Part shown: positions 1 to 17,100 of the stretch, piece after piece
Layout: each line of letters starts with the position of its first letter
Numbering within the stretch: the first letter of the stretch is position 1
Assembly: GCF_020085105.1 (NCBI RefSeq)
Contig: NC_058046.1
Span: forward strand, 23,773,675-23,837,674
Source of the DNA: Siniperca chuatsi
Lineage: Eukaryota; Chordata; Actinopteri; Centrarchiformes; Sinipercidae
Length of the DNA stretch: 64,000 bases
Reading direction: 5' to 3'
The notes under the pieces: model-generated
Databases searched by the model: none
The model's input: the letters and a program-made list of their open reading frames with translations, nothing else
What the model was told of the DNA's origin: nothing
Position numbers and translations under genes: made by a program

Positions 1-22
1 CTGAATACTTCCTCCACCACGG
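1..22. repeat. End fragment of the CAGTGGTG inverted-repeat element
   Basis: The first bases of the window (ctgaatacttcctccacc...) match the terminal repeat of the dispersed element seen complete at 34203-34666. The rest of this copy lies to the left of the window. It sits only about 240 bases from the atp5f1a start codon, close to the presumed promoter. Confidence 0.6.
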
Positions 23-261
23 TACATATTATAAAATAAACAAACAAAATACTTTTTTGGGGGTATTATAATAAAAATAAAAACGCAGCGGCTGTTGCGG
101 CCAGTATCATCTCCCTGGCGGCAGGTGGCAGAGTGGGGCAGTAAAGCAGGACACGTAACATCAGTGTCACATAAATAGAAGAAGAGTTCATTCAGCCATT
201 ACATTCTCAGTCACAGGCAGGTCGCTAGTGGTGGAGGACAGGTCATTAGCAACCCAAGAAA

Positions 262-4706
<4,445 letters not shown>

Positions 4707-4813
4707 TGGATAGCACTTCTCTTGATCTTCAGTGAGCTACCTGTCTGTGTCCCCATTATGCTTATATATGTGAACACACTGAAGGCCAAAACCTCCATGT
4801 ACAGATTTCTCCA

Positions 4814-4819
4814 AATAAA
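4814..4819 (+). promoter_or_regulatory. Poly(A) signal of atp5f1a
   Basis: AATAAA lies 108 bases after the atp5f1a stop codon and is followed by a T/GT-rich stretch (ttttacaacc...gtgctgtaaaattcttctgattgtg). It gives a short 3' UTR, as is usual for this highly expressed housekeeping gene. Confidence 0.8.
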
Positions 4820-4829
4820 ATTTTACAAC

Positions 4830-7800
4830 CTTAATGTGCTGTAAAATTCTTCTGATTGTGCGCGTAACTACAGTAAGTTTAGCGTTTTTAGCTTGGTGCC
4901 CTCTGAACAGATTACATCAGTGGCAGAAGAATAATAATCCAATGTAAGGAGGACAAACAGTACTTTTCTTTAAACACATCAAATGTGTTATTGAATTTGT
5001 CTGCAGAGTATTTCAGTGTACCACAATATAGTGGTAACATGCATAACAATGCACATACCAGTCATGAATTCTGTTTACTGTTCTGTAACAAGTTGCTCAT
5101 AAAACCATTATATTAAAGAGGGCAAAAGAGTGTTTAGAATGACTTGACAAGTGTCTGTTTTGCTCCTCACTGTTTTCAGAGGAGTAAAGAGTGAACTGTA
5201 AACCCAGTTTCTCAACTGTGGTTGAAATGATGGGGTGAAATGTTTGATACTGTGGTAATAAATTCAGTGACACTGTCACACATCAAACATCTCGTAGTAT
5301 TGTCCTGCTTTATATCTTATGAGACCATTCTCTCAACATATTGACTTAGTGAGAATATTTACTTCTTTCTGGTTGAAGTTTGGTGTCAAAATCTATACTG
5401 CATTCCATAACTCATGAAGCATATTTATACACTTCACACATTTGAAACAGAGTGAGATTGTGTGTCTTTTCTGCAAAAGATGGAAAATGTTTAATGATGT
5501 AACTATTTTCATTAGGAATTAATCAGCATTTTATTTGTTAATCATTTTGTCTATGAAATGTTTAAAGAAGTGGAAAAAATGCCCATCAAAATTTATGATT
5601 CTGATTTATACTGATTAAAAAAAAAAAAAAAATCAGCAAATCCTCACATTTGTGAAGCTGTAACCAGAGAATGTTTTGTATTTTTGCTTGGAAACTGAAG
5701 TGAAAACCTTACTTTTCTATAGGTCGACTTGTTAAGAATACACTGTAGGTAATGTAACCTTTTGTGCAGCCTTTGTATCATTCATGTCCAGTAGAGGGCC
5801 ATAGATGCCCAGGCGAAACAGATTCAACAATTCAACAATTAGTTCTCAACTTCTACCAAAGGTTATTTTAACACGAGTCACTGCCAGGGGACTGTATTTG
5901 GCCTTAGCTGCTAGTGGAGCCCACAACAGTTCAGCATATAGCATTCTTTTTAATCATAAATAACTTTAGTGTTTTTAAGAATGTTGTGATAAATTTTACC
6001 AGCATATAGTACATATCCATCACGTATCACAGCATATAAGCAGGAGGATGTAGCAAAGCTGTTCCCTCCCATTTTCCTCACTTTCTCCCTATTTTTATCT
6101 CCTGATATATACAATAAATTACATGATTAAAATTATTAATCTCATTTTAGAGAAGGAAAAGGAAAAAAAATGACAAAAAAGTCAATAATTTCCACATTGA
6201 CATCTAAAGAAACAAATGTAACCATAATAAATAACAGTTTAGTATTTTTGTTACATGAAACAGCAATTTATTCTTGATTCACGCTTCTTTTATTACGAAG
6301 GCTGTACATTATTCTACTTGATTTCAAGGGCAATTTTGACACTTGACTCAAAGACTATAAACTGCACCAGCTTTCACAGATGAAAATGGAAAACATACTG
6401 ACTGCCAATGTTGACAGTAACAATATTACCAGCACCACCATGTGAATTTAAATTCTCACGAGGGATCAGGTGCAGTGCTTTTGTGTAACAGCCTGTGCAT
6501 TCATACCTGTATTTCCTCAACCACAAATTTAAATCACCCTGTCCAACCAGCTTTTCACACCATGTTTCCCATTGTTGTTAAATATTCCGTCGTCTCCATT
6601 GTCTATCTCTCTTTTATACTTCACTGTTAGTTCTTCTCCTTTCAAACAGGAACTAGAGCTGTTGTCCATCTGAAACTTTAAACTCTACTCTCTCATGGGT
6701 GGAGTTCAAAACCACTTATGGTTCCATTTGCATCCATTATTTTCTCATTCTTTGTTTTTTTTGTTAATACTTTTATTTGATCGTCTTGTGATCAGGTTCT
6801 CTTCACAGTTTTCTTATTGTCTCACCGGAGCCACAAAGATCCTATTATGTTTATTTGAGTAGTCATTATCAAGAGAAGTGGGCTGGCAAAGTATGTGTAA
6901 GGAACAAAAGTAAGTGTAGTGTGAGGGGAATTTAATTCATGGAATAAGATAATAATTTCAGTGCCAATTCTTTAAAAGCTGCCACTGCACACTGATTTTG
7001 AGTAGCTTGTTTCTCCAGTGGCATCACTGTCTGGCAAGATACAGTGAGACATGTGACAGAGAGTGAATGGAGCTGCTTTCAACAAGGGCTATTGTCGAGG
7101 TCAGCTTGACAACAAGAGAGAGTCCTGTAGAGCATCAGACGGCATGATCGGTCACATTTCAGACGTGGGGGGTAGAAGTAATGCTACAGCAAGATGAGCA
7201 GGTTTTCAAATGGCCACACGGACTTGGAGTCATGAGCCAGTATCCATTAAATATTCATAATCATTTTGTCTTCACATTCCCTTTGTTAGTTATATATGGC
7301 AGAACATTTCATAATGCATATAAACAGGCTCTTTTCTTACAGTTTTTTGCAATCTCCCCAGGGAATTTCACCCAGCATTTTAAACCACCTACTCTTACAT
7401 CCCTGCTCACTTCTCCTTATGCATCGCATGCATAGTTTCAAATTTAAAGTGCTTGAAAAGCAATCTATAAAACACGTAGGCCTATTCATATTACTCCCTA
7501 GATTGTAGGCTACTTGCAGTGGTGTTGTTCAGCCTCTAAATCAAATTTGCTCAACAGAGTTTAGTCAATAGAGAGACAATTGTAAGTTTCTCTGAGGGAA
7601 TTTCCTAAACACATTCCTAAAATGTACATACTGAGCAATGTGTGACATTATTTCTGAGCTGGCTGTTGAGAATAACTGAATCTTTGACAGGAACGGAAAC
7701 TGAACAACAGGGAGAAACAAAGCCCACAGAAATTCAGAGTGGTGTGGAGTTAATTTTAGGATTGTAATGAGATCAGGTTAGTGTGTGGGTTAAACTCAGA

Positions 7801-9460
7801 AATAGAAATCAGCAGTTGGTTTCAACTGAATATTCAGTTGCTAGTAGCAACTACTGCTGACAGAGTTCCACAGCCATTTAACTGGCGTGTAACAGTACTG
7901 TAGCTACATCCGCCATTTTGTCAGATCTGTAACCATAAATCTTTTATATACTCACAAATACCCTTGTTGTAGCTTTATCTGCAGGTAGTCTTTTATTATA
8001 GCTGTTTAATGATTGTTGATTTGTGATTTAGTAGATTTTAGTTATTCTTGGATCAGTTACCTGCTAACCAAGATAGCTGTTAGCTAGCTGTCTGAAGCTA
8101 ATGTGTTGCTAATACAACATTCTATTTAACTGCTAAATTACTGTTGGACTAACTGTTATGCATTTTATTATTTTTACTTTTACTCTTGTGCACTCTGTGC
8201 GTGTGTACTAGCTTAATTACTGTGGTGTACTTCCTTTGGGGACTTATGCCCATGTCATAAACAGTGGGTGGTAGAGATGGGAAAGATTCCCAGAGTTTAG
8301 CTGGTTGTAACCGCAGTCTTTATTTACAGTCTATAGTCTTAACAGATTAAAAAAACTATGCATTGACAATATAACATCATATCCATTACATTTGGGTTTA
8401 ATTACAGTCTTTGGCAAATGTGATTGTTCTGTTTTCAGGTACTTCTGTGTTAGTAAGTGTAAAGCAGGATAAATCAAAGGTTCTCAGTCTACGACTTGGA
8501 AGTTGACATGATGCTATTTACAATTCGGAAACTCGTAATTACGATAACTGTGACATGACATGAACGCAACTTTAATGTTGATCTTTTAGTGGTGATACCG
8601 GTCTATGGGTGACACTTGAGGGTCCACGTACAGTAGCTAATTTGACAGCTAACAATACTTTTCTGAATCCATTTTTTTTTGTTTCTGTACTAATTCACTT
8701 TACAACATATTTCTGTATTACTATAATTGAATTTGCTGTCCAATAGGCTACTGTTTTCACAGTTTCACATTGCTTCCAGTAAAGACTGTAAATGACTGAT
8801 TATTCATATTCAACATGACGGACCAAACAATTAGTTGATACACTTAAGTTGACATTGATGCATGTGGTTTAATGGTGTCACTGTGTGTTCAACTTCTCTC
8901 TAGCCTAGTTCTCAGTCACTGTAATAGGATTTAAAGTCTAAGATCCTCAACTCGGACATTTGCAGCCAAGGATCAGCGCCTGTCTGCTGACAGAACTTTC
9001 CTTTGATGAGGACAGACTGACCCCTCTTCCTGTTAGAAACAATGAGAATCTGCTTGTTCATGTGCTGACATGTTAGCAGGGGCATAACAAACAAACATGT
9101 TTTTCCATTGACATCAGAACAGGTACATCTGCATGCTTGTGTTTTCTATTGTCGGTCTACACAGACAGTGAACGACATACCCAAAGTAGTGTTTTGTTTG
9201 GGAAAACCTTTCTTTCATGTCTGCATTTCTGAGACAGTTTGGTTATTGATTCACATTCTTGGTTTCTCTTCCTTGATGCTAATACTTTACGCTGCAGAAA
9301 AAACAAACAAATCAGCTATTCTGCTGCAGCAAATGAGTCAGCAGTTGCACTATGCCCAAGGCCCATTCACGTGCTTTCTATCTGCCTTGTCTTTTTCTAC
9401 AGGCAAAACACACAGGAATCATTTCCCTACGTTGTAACAAAGTAGCAAAATTTAGCTCTC
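4830..9460. other. Intergenic region between convergent atp5f1a and plpp1
   Basis: I see no gene here. Frames are short, AT-rich and unrelated to anything I recognise. One interspersed repeat copy lies at about 5505-5705. The rest is unique-looking, AT-rich sequence with no strong structure. Confidence 0.6.
5505..5705. repeat. Interspersed repeat, 'aaataatcATTAGTTGCAG' family, copy 1
   Basis: It contains the family's signature stretches: ttaatcattttgtctatgaaatg, tcctcacatttgtgaagctg and atttttgcttggaaact. These recur at 25418-25745, 39298-39635 and 50142-50478. It has no coding capacity, and the class of element is not certain from the sequence. Confidence 0.65.
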
Positions 9461-9470
9461 TTTATTTGTC

Positions 9471-9476
9471 ACACAT
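9471..9476 (-). promoter_or_regulatory. Candidate poly(A) signal of plpp1
   Basis: TTTATT on the plus strand (AATAAA on the minus strand) lies about 730 bases past the plpp1 stop codon. That implies a 3' UTR from about 10207 down to about 9450. Other AT-rich hexamers nearby could serve instead. Confidence 0.4.
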
Positions 9477-10207
9477 TTTCTCCCAGTACTGCTCTAAATA
9501 TTATTGTGTAAAGCTTCATACAAACTGTAAAAAAAGAAAAAAATCAATGCATTGTATTTTTCATACATGAAATTACATCAGGGAGGGGACATAACAGCAG
9601 GTAGCAGCAATCTGACTAAGGCAGAAATGAACATCAAATACATAATTTCTGAGTTCAGTCTCCATTTTAAGTTTAAGGACAGTCCAGGTTTTCTTATTCA
9701 CAGGTGTCAGGCTCTCTACAAGCCTGCTTGCAGTGCGCACACAGATACTCATTATATTCTGGGCAAAAGGAATTTCATTCATTCATGATGGCAACACCAG
9801 ACCAATATACATTAGAAACCACATTTCCAACAAGCTCACACTGTAAAAACAAACCCAAAAAAATACATTTCTAAAGTAAACCCAACATGCTGTACTTTGT
9901 TTTGTCATTCCATAATAAACTGTGTTATGTTGGATTTACCCCAAAACTCAGCAGAAACATCTGCTTCTTTATAACTCAGTACAGTGCAAGTACTGTCTTC
10001 TGTAATGTCTCTTAAAGTTTACTGACCACACCAAAGGTAGCAGCTGAAGTTTGCAGGCTGCAGCGTTGGCTCCATGAGGCAAACTATGTTGAAGAAATGC
10101 ACAGAAACAGCCAGCAGTTAATATCTTGCATTTCATTGATGTTGGTCTTTGGTGACCATTTAAAAGGGACAGAGACCCTAAACAGTATTGTCATTGAGGC
10201 CTCAGAT

Positions 10208-13200
10208 TCAGTCAGTGCTGCCATAGTGGTTCCCATTGGAAGGGTTTTCCTGTAAACTGGTGTGTGAGGCGTCTTCCTCCTGTGACACCACCGGGTCCAC
10301 TGGCTGTTCAAAGAAATTGGACACACAGAACACCTGTAGAAAAACAATCAACAGAATTAAAACATATTCTACTGTATTATTGTAATTGTAACTACGAAGA
10401 TGGATAAAAGCATTTCTGACATTTATGTTCTCTTAAATGTGTTTCTGTGCAAAATGCACAGCATACTTCAACCTCTTCAATCTCACAGTCATTTGACACT
10501 CACACTGAACTTTGTTTTTAAATTCTAGTGGAGAGCCCAAAGTTTCCAAAGACGCCAAATACGTCAGGCTGGAAATATATTCAAGATATCTTGAATATTT
10601 TCATTTTATTCGAATGGTGAAGCTATAAAAAACATGACGTTGTGGGTTTAAATATTTCACAAATCATATAGCTTTAATAAATAGTTGGATCAAGCTGAAA
10701 CATAGTTTATAATATATGATGCTGTTAGACAGTGTGGTGTAAGATGATTTTTATAACCTTAAAGCTCCTTACAGGGAAACAAAAAAATGGAAAACTGCAT
10801 GTTCAGGGGTTTAACCTCTTTTAAAAAACAAATGTTCTCTTTCTAAATGCGCTTTATAAATAAATTGATTTGACTGTTTCCATTGCATATTGTGACAATA
10901 CTCCATAAAAACTGCACAATGTCTTGCTTTCTTTCTATCCTAATAGATCTTTCGATGAAACTTACTGTGAAGGTAGCCACTAAACCCCCTTGCAGGAGGC
11001 CAGCAAACACATCACTCCAGTGATGTTTGTAGTCAGACACCCGGGATAGACCCACATACACAGCAGTTGCAATCAGGAAGAACTGGATAGTGGGACGCAG
11101 AAGCCTTGCCCATTCTGACTTCAGTCTGGCTTGAATGTACAGCTATAGTAGTCAGAGGGAGAAATTGAATAAATGTTAAAAAACAACAAAGCTAGACATA
11201 CAGTTTTATATATTGTCCGAGCCAATATTTATAGTACAGGTGTTGGCAGCCAATGCCTTTGCTGAAAAGTGTTGTGTAGTTTCTAATAAGTAAACTTTTT
11301 TGATAATGACATAATTACATTTAAGTACATTTTTAGAGTAAATTTGAATGCATTAGCTGATTAAACAAAGCTATATATATATATAACACTGTTTTTAGCA
11401 TTTCTAGCACTCATATGCAAGCCAAATTTAGGCTACAAGTAGTTTTTGAAGTAGAAAATATGTACTTACTACAAGGAACAGCATGCAGTACATAGAGAAG
11501 GATGAATGACCCGAGAAGAAGGACAGTCTGCAAAGGTTAACAAAAGAGATACTGAATGAAATTAGGCACCATCAGCTTAATCAAGTCACTTTTCATGACA
11601 AATGCATATTTTAGCTTCAAGACGAAGAAGGTCTATCATAATCAAACTATCACCATACTGATATAAATTTAGAAGTGGATTAAAGGGGAATCAATATCAG
11701 TTTACTAGTTGTGAGGAGCATGACTTGTGAAAACAGTTGTATAATGTCTGCTGTGACTAGAGGAGCAAATAAATCTAATAAGAACTCTAAACTGGGGGCA
11801 CAGAGGATGAAAGATGTGAGCGTCCACCAGGTAGGGAGGGTCAAAGGAAAAGACACTATTACACACTGTATAGTTGATATTAATGTTGTGTGTGTATAGT
11901 ATTTAGTACCTTTTATTTATTCTTAAAGTTACTCATTTATGCATCTGTTGTGCTTCTGTGAAACTTAAATTTCCCAGTAGAGATCAGTAAAGTTTATCTT
12001 ATCTTACTGAACTGCATTGTGGAAAGTGTATGATTTTACGTTTTTTGGCTCTTGCAAGCCCAACTTTATGGAACTGCAATACTAAATCACTGTATCCCTT
12101 TAAGGAATGCCAGCATGGAAATAAAAAATCAATTTTGCTATATTGGATGAAGGCTTCTAATAGTTAACCACCTTGTCCACAGATGTTACATGTCCTGGAA
12201 ATAACTGGGCACTCTTAGATTATCAGGCTCCTCCCAGTGAGACTCAGACTGACTTGTGGGTTTCATTTCATTCATGTTCAGGACCATTACCTGGCCTCTT
12301 CCACCAGAAACTTGTCTCCAGTGCAGGTGAAGTTCTCGATATATCCTCCAGCTTTGCAGTTGATGTGATCCCAGACTGGATTGCATACAGCCAGGAAGTT
12401 TGGCCGCAGGCGACCAATGGAATACTTGGCTATGTCTGTCAGAGACTGGCTAGCAGCAGCTCCAAACACGTAGCTCCCCACAGCTTTGTAGACACACGCC
12501 ATATACTTGGTCCCCAAAGACTGGTTCTTGATGCGAGACAAGTAAACAGAAAGGCACTCGCCACAGACGATCTGAAACAGAAGAGATGAAATAATAAGTA
12601 ATCTTTTCTCAAGCAGTCACACACCTTGACCAAATGCAAGATGGCAGTCAAACTTACCACGATCAGTGTGAAGGGGATAATGACTCCTCCCAGCAGCTGG
12701 TAGGATATGGTGTCCTCTTTGAGGGGGTATCTGATGGACTCATCGTTACAGAAGAAACCCCGTTTGAAAGGGTTGTGTTGAGGGGTAAGGATAAAAAATG
12801 GAAGTCCGACTGTTAAAATGAAGAAAAAGTCAGATAATGACTATAAATTCTTTGTCAGAGTTCAACTTGTCTTACATCTTATATCATCAAAATGGGCATC
12901 ACGTTAACAAGCAGCTGCAAATACTCATGTGACTCAGACTGATGAGCCATTGCTACTATTACACAATGCTTATAATATTACAATTACGTGACATAATCGC
13001 ACAGGCATTTCCCCTCCTAAAATAGAAGCTGGTGACTCTTGTGGGTTTCATGTAACTACAAGTATTCACTCACTGTTCAAGGACATAAAGTTACACAATA
13101 AGTGAAGGAAACGCTTGAGGCTTTGAGTTACTATAGAACAATACTGCAAGCATAAGAACACAGGAAGACAGAGTAGTAACACAAGTTTGTTAGCATTTAA

Positions 13201-16054
13201 GTCACATGTTTAACTTTAGATACCGGAACAATGAAGGTACGATCTGATGTGGAGACTCATCAGGATGTTAATCTGTATGGCAATCATGAAACATGCTTTG
13301 ACTTGCTTTGGTTACACATTCTTTATTCCCCTCACGTTTTGATGATGAGGAAATTACTATAAATTGCTATAATCACTGGCAATTATGCTTTTTGGCTAGA
13401 TGAGTTATCACACAGTCACAGAGCTTTGTTTAGGCCTGTTCGTTTAAACCTTCATATCATATCCCCCTCTGCTTCTACTCCTCCCTTTTTCTTGCTGTTT
13501 GTGTTGGACTACTTTTTAGGTGGAAGATGGACTCATCCTAGTTAGAGTAGGTCATATTTTGAAAGATTAACTGCATGATCAAATCAGCACAGTCCACTGA
13601 AGGTGGGGTATGCGATTCAAATCCAACACACGTCTTTTTGTCATATTCAGCGAATATCTCCTCACGGTCCGCTAGCTGTCCGTTCTGTGTGTGCGCTGAA
13701 AAAATATCAGGTGTTTGCACACAGCCCTGGCTCTGTAAATGGGGAAACAAACAAAGTGGCTCGGACCGAGCCACACAACACTATTCCAGCCATGATTTGT
13801 GTGTCAGGTAACGTTAAATGACTTGCCCACGGACACTCAGCTTACTTTCTAGTCTGCCAAGATATGCTGTTGTTGTGATGTTAGCTATAGTAGCAGGAGA
13901 GTTGTGTGTATCGCTGTCTGGAGCTGGTGTGCTGCTCTGGGAAACGTCTCATCCTCTCTGGCTGTTAGCTTCGCAGCAGCAACTGTAGCGACAGTTTGCT
14001 AATCCACAACCTAGCTAATGTTAGTTATATTATTCGCTGTGTCGTTGTTCGCTCTACATCATGGTATTTGTCATGGTGTTGGATTTCTATAGAATCGAAT
14101 ACCCCACCTGTAAGCAACAAAACAGTATATAAAGTAGTTCAAATCAGCTCCACCACGACAACATATAAAACGATGCATCCACATTGATGCATCAGTAATA
14201 ATAATCCAGTAATATAATATATAATAATATGACATTCACAGGGGTTGCATTTTCTGCATAATGGGTACATTTACTTTTGGTACATTTTGCTTATAATACT
14301 TCTGTACTTTTACTTAAGTGCAGGACTTTTACTTGGATATTTTCAGCATCTGAATTCTTCTTCCACCACTGATTTTACAGGAGTGTCCTGTTTGGACTTT
14401 ATAATGAGCTAGGCTTAGATTAGATTTAGACTTTGAATGGGAATGGGAATGGAAATAAAGATTAAATTTTCCAGTCTGATTGTTGTTGTTGCTGCCAGCT
14501 CATAAACTAAATGAGAGGAATGCTGCACAGTCAGCAGCACAGTCAGCCAAGACACTGACTAAGCAAAGTCCCTGACTGCAGATGAATCACAGGAAAACAT
14601 CTCAGGAGCTCCGTGTGTCTAAACCTCCTTAGCCTTATCAGATATGGCAGCTATCAAACTGAACTCTCTGAGTGTCCCCAGACTGTACAAAAGGTTTCTT
14701 TAATGTCTTTTTATTGCAGTATCACTGCAGCATTGTCAATTACAGTTTGCAGTCCTGCAGCATGTCTCTCTCTGTGCAATGATTACATTACAAACACTGA
14801 GCTAAAAATACAGCTTTGCTTGGAAACACACACACACACACACACACAGGGTGGGACTTTGTTGCCATTTTTTTTCCATCTTCCTGCCTGGTTCCGTAAA
14901 CCTCAAGCCTTCCCATGTGTATTTATATGACGTTCATGCAAATCATTTGAATGGATTTGCTTAAACAACTACTTTATACAGTATGTCTCTACAAGAACAG
15001 CTGTGAATTTACAAAACTTTTACACTTACCTTTGATATTGTACATATATATCTATATCCAACCTTACTGTTAACCTTGTTTATATTTTTGGCATTGTGTA
15101 TATGTTTATTATGTATATTTTGTGGATTTTGTATATCTGTTATTGATATTTTTATATTACTTTGTACTTTAACTGCTGCACAACAATTTCCCTCGGGATA
15201 AATAAAGTTCTATCTTATTTTAAGTTGCAATTTTTTATAATTTGAAGTTTTATTGAAGTTCATAACAAGAATATCCAGCAAAAAAATAACAAAAAACAGG
15301 TGTAATAATTGTTGTTAAGTAATTGATAGATATTATTACAGTTGTGTTGGAATAATATCTATGAAGTATTTTGTATTGAATACATTTGCCTCTGGCTTCC
15401 CTGATGTATTCCCCATTGTTGGAAAGAATCCTCTCCCATGTTTCAGGGTCTTTTTCCCATATCATCCTAAGGTTTTCACATCCATTGTTATTTACCCAAG
15501 GACATTACTCACACCACTTTGATGCTTTATGAAACATTGTTGGTAGTTGTAGGTAGTTCTCTATTGGGTTTTTTCCGTGAGGGAAGTGAACTTGCCCTTT
15601 AATAGGCTACAGTGTCTAATTTGTAAATATTTCCAAAGATGGCCATGTCCCTCCAGGTTGAATTTCTCCCTCATTCTGTTATGGGAAAGGAAATTGCCCT
15701 CTTTGAAAAAGTCATTTAGTATTCGGATACCTTGTCTTAACCCCTGAGCCCAATAAATTGTCTGTTTACCTATTTTTATTTTGGATGCACATTTTTGATT
15801 ATTATGAGAGATCTTATATGTTTCTATGTACCAAACTGTCTTTAAATGTGCTGGATTTGGATGTATCATATTATTTGTCTCCTTTTTTTTAATGTTGGTG
15901 CTAGAGCCTCAATAGGTATAAAGCAATTCTTGAAAAATAAACATACCCGATTAAAAGGTTGGTTAAACCAGCCGGGGGTGGATGAGATTTACATACCGAG
16001 GATGAGACAGGCAATGTCCAGCAGGATGAGAGGGATCCCCGAAGCTTCAAACAT
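10208..16054 (-). CDS. plpp1: Phospholipid phosphatase 1 (PAP2 family, complete, 6 exons)
   Basis: This is an integral membrane lipid phosphate phosphatase that dephosphorylates phosphatidate, lysophosphatidate, ceramide-1-phosphate and sphingosine-1-phosphate, mostly at the plasma membrane facing outward. Exons in coding order on the minus strand: 16054-15997, 12809-12658, 12571-12291, 11527-11470, 11142-10966 and 10333-10208. The total is 852 bases, 283 codons plus stop (human PLPP1 has 284). The three PAP2 catalytic motifs are intact: KYSIGRLRP (K-x6-RP, about 119-127), SGH (169-171, in FFSGHSSF) and [12 protein letters not shown] (216-227, with the nucleophilic His at about 223). Six hydrophobic segments surround them. 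The N-terminus [19 protein letters not shown] and the tail ending in NHYGSTD favour PLPP1 over PLPP2 or PLPP3. The first intron is about 3.2 kb and holds LINE and MITE remnants. Mammals use two alternative second exons; I see only the FFCNDESI-type one here. Confidence 0.95.
11960..12010 (+). repeat. LINE-type 3' tail remnant
   Basis: The text aatttcccagtagagatcag followed by taaagtttatcttatctta matches the 3' end common to fish Rex1/L2-like LINEs. The same type of end occurs at about 15185-15226, 35310-35345, 51985-52020 (inverted) and 55430-55475. It lies inside a plpp1 intron. Confidence 0.45.
13575..14122. repeat. Probable interspersed repeat in plpp1 intron 1
   Basis: The segment holds a short palindrome, tggctcggaccgagccac, at about 13758-13775. 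Its base composition is more GC-rich than its flanks, and it runs directly into a truncated CAGTGGTG element at 14123. I recall similar text as a common fish repeat, but only one copy is in the window, so repeat status is an inference. Confidence 0.35.
14123..14371 (+). mobile_element. CAGTGGTG inverted-repeat element, left-truncated copy
   Basis: It matches the inner and right parts of the family: acagtatataaagtagtt, ccaataatat-type A/T runs, atttacttttggtac, aggacttttacttgga. It ends in gaattcttcttccaccactg. It is non-coding and lies in plpp1 intron 1. Confidence 0.8.
14827..14848. repeat. (CA)n microsatellite
   Basis: An uninterrupted run of about 11 CA dinucleotides, in plpp1 intron 1. 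Confidence 0.95.
15050..15226 (+). mobile_element. 3' end of a Rex1/L2-like LINE
   Basis: An AT-rich tail ends in gcacaacaatttccctcggg, then ataaataaagttctatctta. That is the typical 3' terminus of fish Rex1-like LINEs, with a TCTTA-type tail. The 5' portion is missing and no reverse transcriptase is left. Confidence 0.6.
15240..15870 (-). mobile_element. L1-type LINE fragment (C-terminal part of ORF2, degenerate)
   Basis: Two minus-strand frames (15869-15561 and 15465-15250) look like consecutive parts of the region after the reverse transcriptase core in L1 elements. The first reads [23 protein letters not shown], then [13 protein letters not shown] and KYLQIRH. The second reads [14 protein letters not shown], then [10 protein letters not shown]. 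These correspond to the L1 'W..KGI..I.DLF...F..L...F.L....F.YLQ.R' and 'IHFKILHR.Y' blocks. A frame break separates them, and there is no complete ORF2, so it is a dead, 5'-truncated copy in plpp1 intron 1. Confidence 0.7.
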
Positions 16055-16839
16055 GTTGCGTCTCCTTCTTGTGGTCTCTGACTTTGTAAAAAAAATCCGG
16101 TTCCGGCTGCTTTTAGGCGAGACGAGACGCAGCCTATCTGCCGCACATGTCTCGCTATTCCAGCACAAAATTAAAACACACCAGTGTCATTGTGCTGCCA
16201 CCAAACTCAGGGACTGTCCGAGAAGCTACAAAACTACCGGGAGGGGTTAAAAATATATATTGGCCTACTGTAGGTGAAAAACACTCAACTAAAGGCTAAA
16301 AACTAATCTAACACCACCACACACGTGAAGAGCCTCTCACCCTTTCAACTGCTCATGCATCATCGTAACACAGCAGGATTTCTTCAGCTCATAATAATAC
16401 CGTCCTGTCCTGAGAGGGCTACTGGTGAGGCACGGCACGAGCGCTCCTCTCCCGTTGTGACTAATGCTGCCTTCACGTACAGCCCGGAAAAATAAGTCAT
16501 GTGGTGAATGCAGCTGGCACAACCTGAACTTGTTGGAGGTTTTTTTCTGTGAAACCATTGAGTGGGTGGAGAGAGTTTGGTAATAAAAGTTGGATTCATG
16601 ACAATACTGATGGATAAAAGTTTACTTAAATAGCACATTTTATAGAAAAAAGATGCAAGAAAATGTAGGCCTACAAAAGATGAAAAATACAAAAAGAAGG
16701 AACATTAAAAACAAAAGCAGACATTATTTCTAAATAAGATTACAAATAAAGGAGATATTTAAACAAATAAAATTAATAATAACTAGATAACAATTAATGA
16801 TAGTGTGGTTAAAAAAATTCTAGTTAAAAACCAGTTTAA

Positions 16840-17100
16840 AAAGACGAGTTTTAAGTTTTCTTTAAAACGTTGTAGGCGAGGTCTAGTGGGAGGCTGTTCC
16901 ACAGTCTGGGGGTGTATCCGTTAAACGCAGCATCACCATACATAGGCTTTATTGTGGAACTGTTAACGTGAGAGTCAGCAGAGTGTAGTGATCTGTTGGG
17001 TAATAAACTGTGAGGAGTTTGTTGGTGTAATCTGGAGCGAGGCCATGAAGTGAACAAGTTTGTAGAGCCCTCAATGACATCTTCAACAGTCTAAAACCCA
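16840..17100 (-). mobile_element. Non-LTR retrotransposon 3' remnant
   Basis: A minus-strand frame contains AAFNGYTPRLWNSLPLDL. This resembles the 'F...AP.LWN.LP..L' block at the C-terminus of many fish LINE-encoded proteins. It is short and isolated, so only a remnant is present. The plus-strand text gctgttccacagtctggggg is the matching DNA signature. Confidence 0.5.

Noticed and set aside
10208-16054. PLPP2 or PLPP3 instead of PLPP1
   Set aside because: The N-terminus (MFEASGIP...), the [10 protein letters not shown] context and the short tail ending near NHYG fit PLPP1 best.
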